Shown one piece after another: positions 49,741-61,551 of a stretch of 64,000 nt of DNA. The notes under the pieces are model-generated. The model had not been told where the DNA came from, did not search any database, and saw only the letters and a program-made list of their open reading frames with translations. The translations under genes and the position numbers were made by a program. This DNA comes from Oenanthe sinensis (taxonomy: Eukaryota; Streptophyta; Magnoliopsida; Apiales; Apiaceae). The stretch is taken from contig CM053809.1 in assembly GCA_028671895.1 (NCBI GenBank), positions 30,479,501-30,543,500 on the forward strand, read 5' to 3'. Position 1 is the stretch's first letter, and every line of letters starts with the position of its first letter.

Positions 49741-49857
49741 ATGCTGATGATGATGAGGTATTGTTGTCAAGCTCTGTTTCGCCACACGAACCACAACAAC
49801 ATTAACAACAAAAGCTCTCTTGTCTTCAAAATCCCCTCCTCTCCTCTCGCATTACAG
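49741..49857 (+). other. candidate upstream exon or leader of the Nudix gene
   Basis: Reads as 39 codons starting MLMMMRYCCQALF, basic and Ser/Asn-rich like a targeting peptide, and ends at a good donor (CAG then GTACAT). It ends in phase 0. No AG acceptor before the next conserved codons gives phase 0, so it cannot be joined in frame as read. It may be a 5' untranslated exon, or the true first coding exon with a changed border. Confidence 0.35.
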
Positions 49858-50014
49858 GTACATATATATATGATAAAATTTATATATTCATTTATCAATT
49901 TCATACTTGTTTCGAGATTAAATTTGTAAAATTTACTAAATTTAAGTGTTTGCGGGAGGAGTGTTATTTAAAGTTACAAACTTTAGTGATAATATCAAAC
50001 AATATTCCCGTTCA

Positions 50015-53000
50015 ATGAGTTGTTCATCGGGAGTTGTGTCAGAGAAGCAATTAGGAGGAGTAGATGAATTATTGAGTTGTAAGGAAGATGATTTTGGAGG
50101 TGTTGTTGTTCACTTTACTCAGACTATGGAAACTAATGTTTTCACTTCCTTGCTTAGAGCTGCATTGGATCAGTGGAAGCTTCAGGTTTTTTTTTAATTT
50201 TATTGTTTTCGTATTTAAGTTTGATTTATTTGCTTTGAATGTGATGTTATGTGTTATTGTTTTTCGTTGTTTAGGTTTTGAAAATGTACTGTTGAGACTT
50301 GTAGTTAGTTGTACATGGGCTGATGTTGCGATTGTGTACAATGTTTTAGGATGTTTGGGTCATTACTATGGGGCTGTTTGCATCATGGGATTTTAACCTG
50401 GTCAATGGGAATGAAAATTATATTTTAATGTTGTATTACAATCTCTATTCTTTTCTCATTAAGCGGTGGGAATCTCATGATCTAGATGGTACCTAAGTGT
50501 TTGGAAGAGTTAAAAGGCTAATACGTCATTATATTAGCCTTTTTAGATGTTTTGGGAAATGGTCATCGGGTCGATATTTGTTTTGTTTTGAGATGCACTA
50601 ATCGTTGTTTGATATAATGATGTTGTCAGGGCAAGAAATGTGTTTGGCTTGAGATCCCTATTGAATGTGTAAATCTTGTTGAAGCTGCTGACAAGGTGAA
50701 ATTTTTCTTTCTTCTATTCAGATTTACAAGAAGCTTGTCTTATGTTGAAAATTTTGGTCATTTGTTGTAGTATGAGGGTGGGTGAAACTGAGTGAGTTGG
50801 ATACTTTTTAAGTTTGAAAACCCGAGTATTACCAAAAATTTAGTAATTATTCACCTTTTAGATATAGGTGAAATTCTTGTAGAGAAATATTGAAGTTTAA
50901 GTCCAGTGATACCCAAATACACAAGATTTTAATATTACATTCATGCAACAGTATCAATTGAGGGAGTGGGACTTTTACAAATCTATCCAAGATGGGCTTT
51001 GGTCTTCTCGACTACATAGATTTCTCTCTAGTCTATACCTTTTATTAACATTTAATGTACTTCAATGCATACTATCTTTTTTTAAACTATCCCACTGCTA
51101 GTTTCTACATGCTTAATACTTTTTTCTTATCTTCCTTCCAATACCTCTATCTTCTGCCAGCCCCAGTTTTCGTACAATTGTATTCTATTAACTGTTGATT
51201 TGGCTTATGATAGTTTACTGTCGTCTTCATTTCATTTTCAGGAAGGATTTTATTATCACCATGCAGAGCCAAAGTACTTGATGCTTGTACACTGGATTCC
51301 TGAAACTAATAATACACTGCCTGCAATTGCCACTCACAGAGTGGGCATTGGCGCTTTTGTGTTGAATAAAGAAGGACAGGTATTTCTTCAAATTTGATTT
51401 ATGACAAACATGATTCTTGTAATTTGCATGAGCTCAAGAAGAACAAAAAATGGTAGCTAGAAGCATCAAGCCTATTAGCTTTCCCCTGCGTATATTTCTC
51501 CATTTGATAATCCGAAGCTATAAAAATACCAGGTGTTCCTCTTGTATGTTTCGTTGCATTATTATATTATGAATGATTCAAGGCACGTTGAGATCCGTTT
51601 TTACTGGTCAAATGAATAAGCTCGATTATGCGCACATGCATAACACACTGCAGAAATGGTTTCCAAGTAATGCACCATGTTATATTTTTATTTGGGTAAC
51701 ACTCCGCTGCAAACTTTTTAGCGTGAGAACCGTGAAAACTTTTACTAAATTCTGCAAAATCAAAATAAAAAATGAAAAAAATAGTGCAGAACCATAATTT
51801 TATTTGCAAAACTATAATAAAAAGTTTATCTAAACATTTTTTTTGCATTTTTTATTATGGTTCTGCAAAATTTAATGAAAGTTTTCACGGTTCTCACGCT
51901 AAAAAGTTTTCACCTGATTGTTACCCTATTTTATTTTTATATTATTATATTATGCAAGATGAGTTTAGGTCAAACAGATTTTTAGTCAGACTACTTTGAC
52001 CTTTTTTCCCTTTTTTGTCCGACTAGTTTGGCTACCTTGGAAACTGCACTTGTCTTGTGAGTTTCATTTGACACACATTGGATATATATTAGTATGAATC
52101 TATTTCTTTTTTCTGTTTATTCATGTTTATGCACATTGTTGTATGACCGGAATGACACTAGATGTTTTGGTCGTATGCGTCTACAATTTTTAGCACATCC
52201 ACTATTGTATCGACAGCCCTTTTCTTCAGTTACTTGTACACCTAAATATGAGCGATGACCAAAAATCACCATTTTTGAAGTTTCTGTAATAAGAATACTG
52301 GTAATCTATAACGAATTGGACACGCATTTGGGATTGGAGTATCCCATTTTGTACACGCATTTGGGGGTGGAATATCCCAATTTTTTTTAATGATACACAT
52401 TTGCTAGTAGAGTATCCTATACAAATGGGATACCCCATTTGCAAATGCGTATTATATGAATATTCATAAAATCCTTTTATTATTAGTTAGTATTATAAGG
52501 AATAGATATGTAATTTAATTTCCAATGTATAGCTGGACACGCAATAGTAGTTTTAACTTCAAGTTCTTGTGTGTTTCCTCCTGGTTCATTCTGGGAGAGA
52601 TGCACATCATTTGAGAAAGATTATTTTTCTATATATATATATATATAACTTTTAGGAACATAAATACATCTTCTTAGGTTAGATATCTTGGAATGTATGT
52701 TTGATTAATATATTTGTAATCTGTTACTTGTAGGTGCTTGTAGTTCAAGAAAAGAGTGGAAAATTCCGTGGGACTGGTGTATGGAAGTTTCCCACTGGGG
52801 TTGTGGAACAGGTATGTTCATCTGGTAGTCTGTTAGCAGAAATTCATTATTAAGTAAAAAAGAAGTGAAAATATCACTCAAAACTTCCAGTACCTTTATA
52901 GTGACAATCTCTGTAAGGTGAAGATATAAGTGATGCAGCTGTAAGAGAAGTAAAAGAAGAGACTGGGGTAAGTTGCAGTTGTCTGATACTTTACTTTTTT

Positions 53001-55010
53001 TCTCATAATCGGCACTAATCTCATCTGACTGGTTATTCTTCTTGCATCAGATTATCACAGAATTCAAAGAGATACTTGCATTCAGGTATGAGATATTGTA
53101 CTATCATATAGCTATTTACATCTATATATATGTATGAAGCTATGAACACACAGCTGTGGGGACAGTAAGGAGCAAGGAAAGGCTAAAATAACGTACTTTA
53201 TTTTATTTTTAGTGTTTTCGAAAAGCTGTATTATATATTGTAAAACACATCTAAAAAGGGATCATTGTAATGTCGAACAACATTGGTCATTTTTTTGTAT
53301 GAATCATTTCTAAAAACTCTAGAGCATCTGTAATGTATACATAGGGCTATATGTCAAATGGACCACTTTATAAATAGACAGGCAACAACTATTATCCAAT
53401 ATAAATTTGCCTAAAATCAGCAAAAATAAAATGACTCTAGATTATGATAATAAACAACATTTGGTAGGAGCCATATGATCGTCCAAAAAATAAAAGTAAA
53501 TAAGGTTGTGTCTAAATCCATTATATTAAATTATATGATATGGCATGTTGCTATTGTTATAGATAAACAGTTTAGTAGGAAAAATTAAACAGAATTAGGG
53601 GGCTCGCAGTCTACTATCCTCTCAAGTTAAGGTCTCTCGCCCCCTACATAGTATCTGTTCCACGTGATTTTAGATTCTTTACTGGTTAACCCTAGGTCTG
53701 GAAAGATAATTTGAGATACTGTTGAGTTTAACTAAACAAATCAGGAAGATATAGAATAACTCGGTAAACATTTATTCTTAAATGGGGGATTGTAAGGAAA
53801 ATATAAAATAATAACAATTAGGATAAACATCCTTGCGTGTTTTAGTAACTTTTACTCTCTAGCACACAATTAAACTTGCTAATTACTTTTTTATTCTTTT
53901 ATGCGGCCTCGTTTACAATCTTTATTTCAAATTGACCAACATATCCGTCAAAAAATCACTTCTAGTTGTCTTTTTTGTATTTTCCTATTTCCAAAATGTT
54001 TTGTATTTGAAAAAATTAAGAAGCAGATCATGCTCATCTCTCTAATTCTATAATTTAATGTGTTTTTCTCATTGGTCCTAATTTTTTGATGCAATAAATA
54101 CTTGCTATTTTGCAGACAAAGCCACAAGTCATTCTTTCAGAAGTCAGATTTGTTCTTTGTCTGTATGTTGGAACCACTCTCATTTGACATCCAAAAGCAG
54201 GACTTGGAGATTGAAGCAGCTGAGGTGACCTTTTGTTAAGATAGGTGTTTGATAAAGATTTACTTATTTAAGGAGATTTTGAGAACCTAATTAACTGACA
54301 TCTTGGTTTCTTTGCATTCTTTATGTGACACTTATTTATATGAGCTACTTATATTTAATGCAAATTTAAATATTATGACTAACTAAATGCAGGTTATATT
54401 ATGACCAACTAAATTCAAGTCTACTCCCAGGTTATATTATTGAACTAAATGCAGTGAAGTGCAAAGTTGCTGCAAGTCTGGTTTCTTATCTTAAAGTTGT
54501 AAATTTTCTTACTTACCCCTTAGGTTTCGTCAGTCATGTTACTATTTTGCTATCTGATGATCCATACAGATTTATGCGGTCTGTTTTGGGTCTGAGAAGA
54601 TAAACAAGTATTTTATTATAAATTCCTTATAGAACATGAAGATATATTTGGCTGTAATTGCGTAAATTAGGACTTGGAAGAACATTTAAGAGTGCAAGTA
54701 AAAAATAATCAGAAACTTGACTGGACAATTACAGTTTGTCATTGCACTGATATTAGTTGTGGTTATTAATGAACCATGATATATAATGATTGTTTTCTTT
54801 TTGCAGTGGATGTCGTTTGAGGAATATGCGGCTCAACCTTTTGTTGAAAAACATGAGCTATTAAAGTATATTGTCGATATTTGTTTAGCAAAGAAAGAGA
54901 GAAAGTATACTGGATTCACTCCAGTTCCCACCAACCTTTTCACAGGAAAATTTCTTGTACTTGAATGGGAGAGACTTGAGCAGCCTCTGAGCTGTGGCCT
55001 TCTACATTAA
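50015..55010 (+). CDS. Nudix hydrolase (plant NUDT2/5/6/7/8/10-like), 8 exons, one abnormal splice acceptor
   Basis: Exons are 50015-50185, 50630-50695, 51242-51379, 52734-52811, 52917-52967, 53051-53085, 54116-54224 and 54807-55010, totalling 852 nt, 283 residues, a normal length for the clade. The N-terminal pre-Nudix fold (FGGVVV to AALDQWKLQGKKCVWLEIP and YYHHAEPKYLMLVHWIPET) is typical. The Nudix box reads G-VVEQG-E, then REVKEETGI, matching GX5EX7REUXEEXGU. The C-terminus has WMSFEEYAAQPF and ICLAKKE. Relatives hydrolyse ADP-ribose, NADH or similar nucleotides in the cytosol or plastid; the substrate here is unknown. The exon at 52917 needs AA (52915-52916) as acceptor. The nearest AG, one base later, gives GTG AAG ATA TAA. 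The start ATG at 50015 is the first that is in frame with the fold. Confidence 0.82.
51694..51926. mobile_element. MITE with long near-perfect inverted ends, in Nudix intron 3
   Basis: The left end GGGTAACACTCCGCTGCAAA and the right end (reverse complement GGGTAACAATCAGGTGAAAA) open inverted repeats of about 65 bases. These share AAACTTTTTAGCGTGAGAAC and CGTGAAAACTTT. The centre is AT-rich and non-coding. Flanks are T/A-rich (TTTTTATTT and TATTTTATT), so a 9-bp duplication is possible but not certain. Long inverted ends suggest a Mutator-like origin. A decayed copy is at 4341-4523. Confidence 0.88.
52319..52455. repeat. 33-bp tandem repeat plus inverted copy in Nudix intron 3
   Basis: CACGCATTTGGGATTGGAGT at 52321 and CACGCATTTGGGGGTGGAAT at 52354 start two adjacent 33-base units. 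Near 52425-52450 ATGGGATACCCCATTTGCAA ATGCGT runs as an inverted, diverged version. The segment could fold into a hairpin. Confidence 0.7.
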
Positions 55011-57093
55011 AACCTATCTTTCTGGTAAAATTGTTATTGCAGTTGGTATATAATATCATTGCTTATTGATATGATAGAGGCAGAAAAAAAAACAGAGCAC
55101 CCAATATCATCTTCTAGTAACAAATGAATCCTGTGTAGCTTAGTTATTCCTACATTTGAAGACTCCTTTTTTTTTTGCAAGTACATTTGAAGACTCAACT
55201 TGATATTAGTACCAATGTCAGCCTAGTCAAGCTATTGAACTAAACTGTGTAGGGTGGTAAAATCCATTTCTAAGTGATTGCACCGAATTCTTAAGATCTT
55301 GTGCTACTTGTGACAAGTATTTTGGTGGTGGACACTACTCATAAGAAGTTAAAGTATGAAGTATTTTGTTGCTTGGACCAATATAACTTTGTGTCTATGC
55401 ACAGCATGCAGACTATGTTTCGTATTCTTGTTCTGGAAATTGTTTTTACCTGTTTCTGTTTCTGTACCGGGTTCAAATTTTAAGGAGATTTTCTATCGTA
55501 ATTTGTTCATCTGAACTGATGAAAACTTGAAATGGATCACTATACATGTACTATATAATCATTTCTATAGAATTATTGAAATCTATTGTACTGCCTCTCT
55601 TACCTTTGTGACAATAGAGATTCCTACAGAATTAGTAATGGTATGGGTTTTTTGTGCTTAGAATTGATTGTTTATACGAGTACTTGGAGTTCTTAAGCTT
55701 CTAGAGCTAGGTGACGTCAATCTTTAAAATTGAAAGAAATATAGAAATTCTTCTATTCCTTTGAAACCCAAACAATATAATATTAAAAAATGAACTGAAG
55801 AGAGAAGTTGAAATTTTCTTTGCCTAATGGTTATTATTTAGATATTGATGCGTTTTATGATTTACTTCTCTTAACATTTATTTCATGTACGGATCTTTCA
55901 TTTTTTATAATTTTTTATATGTTATATGTTTAACCAAAAAACATGCCAATTTATATATAAATATTTCTTTTATTTGTTCATCTCCTCTTTTGAATGTTAT
56001 TTTTGAAAAATTTAGAAGCATCTTATTAAAAAGCTAAATGAAACTTAAAACAACATAAAATAATTTTGTTTTTATTAATCATTCCGATATTTTTCAACTT
56101 GAACTTATAAATAAGCCAAATTGTATATAAAATAAGAAAAATACTAGAGATCCCCAAAATTATTCTCAAAATGTTTGAGTTGTTATCTGTGTAATTGTTA
56201 ACTTTTCTGTAATAATATGAGACCCGCATATATGTACTTACGAATTAAAATAAGTCATATGTAATGTCATGTCATTTGTGGAAAGAAAATTGAAATAATT
56301 TTTTCGGTACGCAGTATTACTCATAAAATAAGTATGAGAAGGGTAAGGAGATTTTTTTTAAAGAATGATCAAAAATATTTAATCTTAAATATCGAAAAAT
56401 AGAATCCTAAATATTGATGGAATACTTTTAAAATATATATTTCTAAATATGTGGTTATCACATATCGTTTTTTAAATGATACGTATTTTTAAAAGAAGTA
56501 TCTCTTCTGGGGTGGAATGATATTTATATTAAGAATGTATATCTTTTTAAAAAATAAGTAAAAATAAATACATGGTTATTTCATAATAAATAAATAAATT
56601 TGTGTACACGTTTATTAATGCATATTTTGTAGGATCATATTTTATAAAAATAAATATTTATTATAAAAATAATTTTATTATATTACCAACTGTTAAAATA
56701 TATTGAAATATTTTTAAAATTGAAATTAAATTGATATGTATGTATATGTAAAATATACAATAAGGAACATCATATAAATGAAATAAATATTATAATATAT
56801 AACTGTATTAATATTTAATATATAATAACCATTTTTTAAGTAAAGTTTCTAGTTCTAAAAATGGAGTTATAAATTTTTGACTGACCAATCAACCCGACTC
56901 GAATATGTCAATAAATTTAGATAGTTTAAATTTAAAATACATTATCATCAAATTTAAATTGAGAAATCTTAATCAAACACAAATAATATAAATGTAAAGA
57001 GGCATGCATTAGGTCTTTTTAGTCGATAAGGTCTTCTTGTTCGTTTCTCTTGAAATTGAGAGCAAGAAAAGCCAAGAAAGAAAGGTGGTATTA
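55011..57093. other. spacer between Nudix and SVR7-like genes
   Basis: Nudix 3' untranslated region followed by very AT-rich DNA and the promoter and leader of the SVR7-like gene. No other coding sequence is seen. Confidence 0.5.
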
Positions 57094-59148
57094 ATGGCTT
57101 ATACACTCCTCTCATCCTCCTCATCTACTATACTCTCTCGTGACACCTTCCCTCTCTCCAACTCACCTCATTTCACTCCATACTCTTGTGTATTCAAGAA
57201 CTTGAACCCCTCTAAAATTTCACTCCAAATCACTCAAGTTTCCTTACAAGATTCATTTACAGATGAAAAGACTGGGCCTTTATCCAAAACTAACATCTGG
57301 GTCAATCCCAAGAACCCCAGAGCTTCAATGCTTAGACAGAAATCACATGATTCAAGGTACTCTTCTCTTGTTGCAATTGCTGAGTCTTTGAATTTGTGTG
57401 AACCAATTGAACAAGATGTTGTTGATGTGTTGAATACTTTAGGGGATAAGATTGGTGAGCAAGATGGTGTTGTTGTTATTAATAATATGTCGAATCCTGA
57501 TACAGCTCCTATTGTTCTTGATTATTTTTTAAAGAGGGTTAAGTTGAGTAGAGAGGTGATTTTGTATAATGTGACTTTGAAGGTTTTTAGGAAATGTAAG
57601 GATTTGGGTAGGGCTGAGAAGTTGTTTGATTTGATGCTTGATAGAGGGGTTAAGCCGGATAATGTTACGTTTTCGACTATGATTAGTTGTGCTAGGTTGT
57701 GTTCTTTGCCTAAGAAGGCTGTGGAGTGGTTTGAAAAGATGGGTTCTTTTGGGTGTCAACCGGATAATGTTACTTATTCGGTGATGATTGATGCTTATGG
57801 ACGAGCGGGAAATGTTGATATGGCATTAAATTTGTATGATCGTGCTAGAACGGAGAATTGGCGTATTGATGCTGTAACTTTTGCAACAGTGATTAGGATA
57901 TATGCGACGTCTGGGAATTTTGATGGTTGTTTAAATGTGTACGAGGAGATGAAGGCTCTTGGCGTGAAGCCGAACATATTTCTGTATAATACTTTGATAG
58001 ATGCCATGGGAAGAGCAAAGAGGCCATGGCAAGCAAAAACTATTTACAAGGAGATGATTGGCAGTGGTTTTACTCCAAGTTGGCAAACGTATGCTGCACT
58101 CATTCGGGCATATGGTAGAGCTCGCTATGGGGAGGATGCTGTCATTGTATATAAAGAGATGAGAGAAAAAGGAATGGAGTTGAATAGTTTATTATACAAT
58201 ACACTTTTAGCCATGTGTGCTGATATAGGCTTTATCGATGTAGCTGCTGAAATATTCGAGGACATGAAAAGGTCTGAGAACTGCAAGCCTGACAGCTGGA
58301 CGTTTTCTTCATTGGTTACAATATATTCCTGCAGTGGGAAAGTGTCGGAAGCAGAGGCTGCACTGGATGAAATGTTGGAAGCAGGTTTTCAGCCTAATAT
58401 ATTTGTTCTAACCTCACTCATCCAATGCTATGGAAAAGCCAACATGATAGATGAAGTAGTGAAAACATTTGATCGACTTTTACAACTAGACATAGCTCCG
58501 GATGAGCGTTTTTGTGGTTGTCTTCTGAATGTAATGACCCAAACAGCAAAAGAGGAACTTGGCAAGCTAACAGTATGTGTTGAGAAAGCTCATCCAAAGC
58601 TTGGTTATGTTGTAAAACTTCTGGTTGAGGGTAATGAGAGCGAAGGTAATAACTTCAAAACTCATGCTGGGGAGCTCCTTGGTTCGGTTGGTAATGATGT
58701 CAGGAAAGCATACTGTAATTGCTTAATTGATCTCTGTGTCAACCTTGACCTTTTAGAGAAAGCTTGTGAGTTGTTGGACTTGGGACTTTCACTTGAGATA
58801 TATACGGATATACAGTTAAAAACTCCCACTCAATGGTCTCTACATCTGAAGAGTCTTTCCCTTGGGGCGGCTCTGACTGCACTGCATGTATGGATAAATG
58901 ACTTGTCGAGATCCATTGAGTCTGGAGAGGAACTTCCATCATTGTTAGGAATAAATACTGGGCATGGGAAACACAAATATTCTGACAAAGGTTTGGCGGG
59001 TGTGTTTGCGGAACATCTGAAGGAACTAAATGCTCCATTTCATGAGGATTCAGATAAGGCAGGCTGGTTTTTGACAACGAAGGTTGCAGCTAAGTCATGG
59101 TTGAGATCTAGACTGACCCAGGAGGCAGTTGCTGCTGTGAGTAATTAA
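57094..59148 (+). CDS. SVR7: PPR-SMR protein of SVR7 type, plastid, intronless
   Basis: 684 residues from the first in-frame ATG at 57094 (MAYTLLSSSS); the frame is open further upstream but without an ATG. The N-terminus is Ser/Thr-rich, as in plastid transit peptides. NPRASMLRQKSHDSRYSSL marks the family. P-type PPR units run from about residue 150 to 480 (for example VTYSVMIDAYGRAGNVDMAL, FLYNTLIDAMGRAKRPWQAK). The C-terminal SMR domain contains SLGAALTALHVW and the T622-GHGKH627 motif, and the protein ends near VAAKSWL. Arabidopsis SVR7 acts in chloroplast rRNA processing and in translation of plastid ATP synthase mRNAs; maize ATP4 is related (established knowledge). The assignment rests on near-continuous similarity across the whole length. 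Confidence 0.92.
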   Translation: MAYTLLSSSSSTILSRDTFPLSNSPHFTPYSCVFKNLNPSKISLQITQVSLQDSFTDEKTGPLSKTNIWVNPKNPRASMLRQKSHDSRYSSLVAIAESLNLCEPIEQDVVDVLNTLGDKIGEQDGVVVINNMSNPDTAPIVLDYFLKRVKLSREVILYNVTLKVFRKCKDLGRAEKLFDLMLDRGVKPDNVTFSTMISCARLCSLPKKAVEWFEKMGSFGCQPDNVTYSVMIDAYGRAGNVDMALNLYDRARTENWRIDAVTFATVIRIYATSGNFDGCLNVYEEMKALGVKPNIFLYNTLIDAMGRAKRPWQAKTIYKEMIGSGFTPSWQTYAALIRAYGRARYGEDAVIVYKEMREKGMELNSLLYNTLLAMCADIGFIDVAAEIFEDMKRSENCKPDSWTFSSLVTIYSCSGKVSEAEAALDEMLEAGFQPNIFVLTSLIQCYGKANMIDEVVKTFDRLLQLDIAPDERFCGCLLNVMTQTAKEELGKLTVCVEKAHPKLGYVVKLLVEGNESEGNNFKTHAGELLGSVGNDVRKAYCNCLIDLCVNLDLLEKACELLDLGLSLEIYTDIQLKTPTQWSLHLKSLSLGAALTALHVWINDLSRSIESGEELPSLLGINTGHGKHKYSDKGLAGVFAEHLKELNAPFHEDSDKAGWFLTTKVAAKSWLRSRLTQEAVAAVSN

Positions 59149-60370
59149 AATTTTAATTACAGCCTGTGGACGAGTAACTAAATCTTTAGAATGGTATGAC
59201 TCTTTATAAAATTGTTTTCTACATATAGTTGTTTCCCTCTCTAGTTTCATGCTTTAGAAAGTCTTTGTACTATTATGCAGCTATGCTTCAGAAGCATTTG
59301 TATTTGCTTAATAAACAGGATTACTTAATTAAAGAGTTCTAATATATCAGTACTTTTTACCTCTGTTAATTTTTACTGAAAGTCCTTAATGGTGGTAATA
59401 TACAGGATATTCCTTCTGCCCATTGTGTAACAATAAATGCTGTAAATATAGGACTGGAAGCTCCTTTCTTCACTATTTTCTACTACTGTCTACGGTGCCA
59501 ATGATATTAATTACTCCCTGAATGCTAGCTAGTCTTTGATTTACAAAAGGTCTACTTTTAGTTGATTGTGACATTGAAAAATTGATATTGTAGTTTCATA
59601 TCATCCCTGAGTTTATACTAAGATTCGTATTCTTGAATGTAAATGTATAATTAAACAGAATCATTTATGCATGAAATTCAAAATGCTAGGTTTGGTTGTG
59701 AGAGGAAGTTGTAGGAAGAATAGTGTTTTCCCTTCTTCTTGCCCCCTCACATTGTATATTTCTTTGTCACCATAGTGGGGCCACTTGAAGTCTCGAATAT
59801 ATTGTTGATAATAAATGTTAAAAAAAAAATGTAATTGGTCTAATCAAACCATTGTAATGTGTTAAGTTTTAGAATACCTGCTAATTTAACGCAATATTAG
59901 AATTCAGAGGGCTCTGGCGTTCGAACCTAAATGACCCATATTCCAAAAAAATATGTAGTTTGAAAATTGAGGTTGAATATCGTCCCCAAGATCAAGTGAA
60001 GGGATGTGTTAAATATATACTTGGATTGGATTGTACGTGGATGTCATATTTTGGCAGAGGACCAGTGCAACTTTTTTTCTTATGGGCTATTAGTAGGCAG
60101 ATCGAACGTAAAATTCGGGAAATATTTGCAACTTCCTAAGCAATGAGAAAAAGCGGTGCTCAAAATGTGAAGGTTCTGACAAGTATTATTATTATTATTA
60201 TTTTTGTATTAATTGGGAGAAATTGCATGAATACAAATTCTGACATGTTTGTCAATATATAAAGTCCAATGGGCAACTTGAAATATATTCGAACAATGGA
60301 TCATAAGATAATTTGATATTGTGTGTATTCTGTGACAATAATAAACTTGACAAATTTCATATTGTGGCAT
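59149..60370. other. downstream spacer of SVR7-like gene
   Basis: 3' untranslated region and spacer. AT-rich, with no coding signal seen. Confidence 0.45.
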
Positions 60371-60890
60371 ATGAAATGTGACACCCGGGTCAAAATCCTA
60401 GTCTTTTTTGAATATCGGGTTTAATCTGGATACAAAATGAGCCTGAAGTATGCAGACCCGAATGCAACAATGCTTGTATATTAAAATGAATCCCCTCCAT
60501 GTACGTGGGACTTGGGTGTTATTAAGTCAGCAATTGAAATTCTGGTATGTCCTCGATCATACTGGTTGGCTTCGTCTTCCCACCTTCGAACCTCTGGCAT
60601 TGTAGAATAGTATCACTGGTCTTCGTGTCACAAACTCCGGCAACTTACTCGTCAAAGTTGCTCTATATACCATATAAGATAACTCGGATCAAATCCTAAG
60701 TCTTCTGAATATCGAGTTTGATCTCGAATTCGAATCCAAAATGAGTACAAAGAACACTATCCAAATGCAACAACTTGGGTAATCCACAAAATTCGCCACA
60801 GGCCTCCAAAAGATCATGAGTGGTACTTATAAGCTACACTGAATGTCCTACATGTTTTTATGTGGGACTGGGGTGTTACATCAAGTCTCG
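60371..60890. repeat. two diverged copies of a repeat unit, direct orientation
   Basis: The first unit begins near 60378 (GGGTCAAAATCCTAGTCTTT, then TTGAATATCGGGTTTAATCT) and ends near 60525 with GTGGGACTTGGGTGTTA. The second begins near 60684 (CGGATCAAATCCTAAGTCTT, CTGAATATCGAGTTTGATCT) and ends near 60883 with GTGGGACTGGGGTGTTACAT. Both include AAAATGAG and AATGCAACAA in the same order. Probably a dispersed element with an internal or tandem duplication. Confidence 0.6.
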
Positions 60891-61490
60891 AGGTTTGTTG
60901 TGCAGATTTAAATTATCTTGTTTAGTATAAAAATGCAAACTTCTTAGATATAGATAAAAATGTTCTTTATAACCATGGAAACCATATTACCTAAATACCT
61001 AGTAGGATATCCATCATCATGGTTTTATAGTGAGGTTTTTTGCTATTTTCCTGTGTTTTGTTGAGATCTGTGATGTCAAGATGCCTTTCTCCCGTGTTTG
61101 ATTAGACAATGTCAAGATGCCTCTCATAATGTTATATTAAAGTATGTCCAATCTGTCAAATGTAACAAGCTTTTGGAATAATCTTACAAAGACTAAAAAA
61201 ATCGCACTTGGGACCACTTCAAAATGATGTTGTAATTCTTATGGTGAATGTAGCAACTAAGCTTTGCCATGCACATCCATGTACTAGTAGTGAATAAATA
61301 ATCTACGACTTCCCCCTTTTCTATTAAATTCCATGTGCACTTTTGGTTTTGGTTGCATCATTAATTTTCTCCAGTAGGGTGTTTCATCTTTGGGTTTTTG
61401 CATGTCTTTATGCTAGTTGGATACCTTGTAATGATTTTATATAAGCACAATATTGTATGTTGATGTTTTTTCATCATGTCTCTCTCTAGG

Positions 61491-61551
61491 TGATAGTCAA
61501 TTCCTTGCTTGCTGTGCTCCCTGCTCAAGTTGTTTCTGTTGACCCTGTATA
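61491..61551 (+). other. possible orphan exon
   Basis: After TCTCTCTAG, a good acceptor context, the sequence reads VIVNSLLAVLPAQVVSVDPV and stops at TAG. It could be a final exon of an unseen transcript or an alternative 3' exon of the SVR7-like gene. No upstream exon that joins it was found, so this is weak. Confidence 0.15.

Noticed and set aside
57037..57093. Earlier start for the SVR7-like protein
   Set aside because: The frame is open but begins with TTG, not ATG. The ATG at 57094 gives a normal transit peptide.
58739..59077. 112-codon minus-strand frame inside the SVR7-like gene
   Set aside because: Antisense shadow of a conserved coding region.
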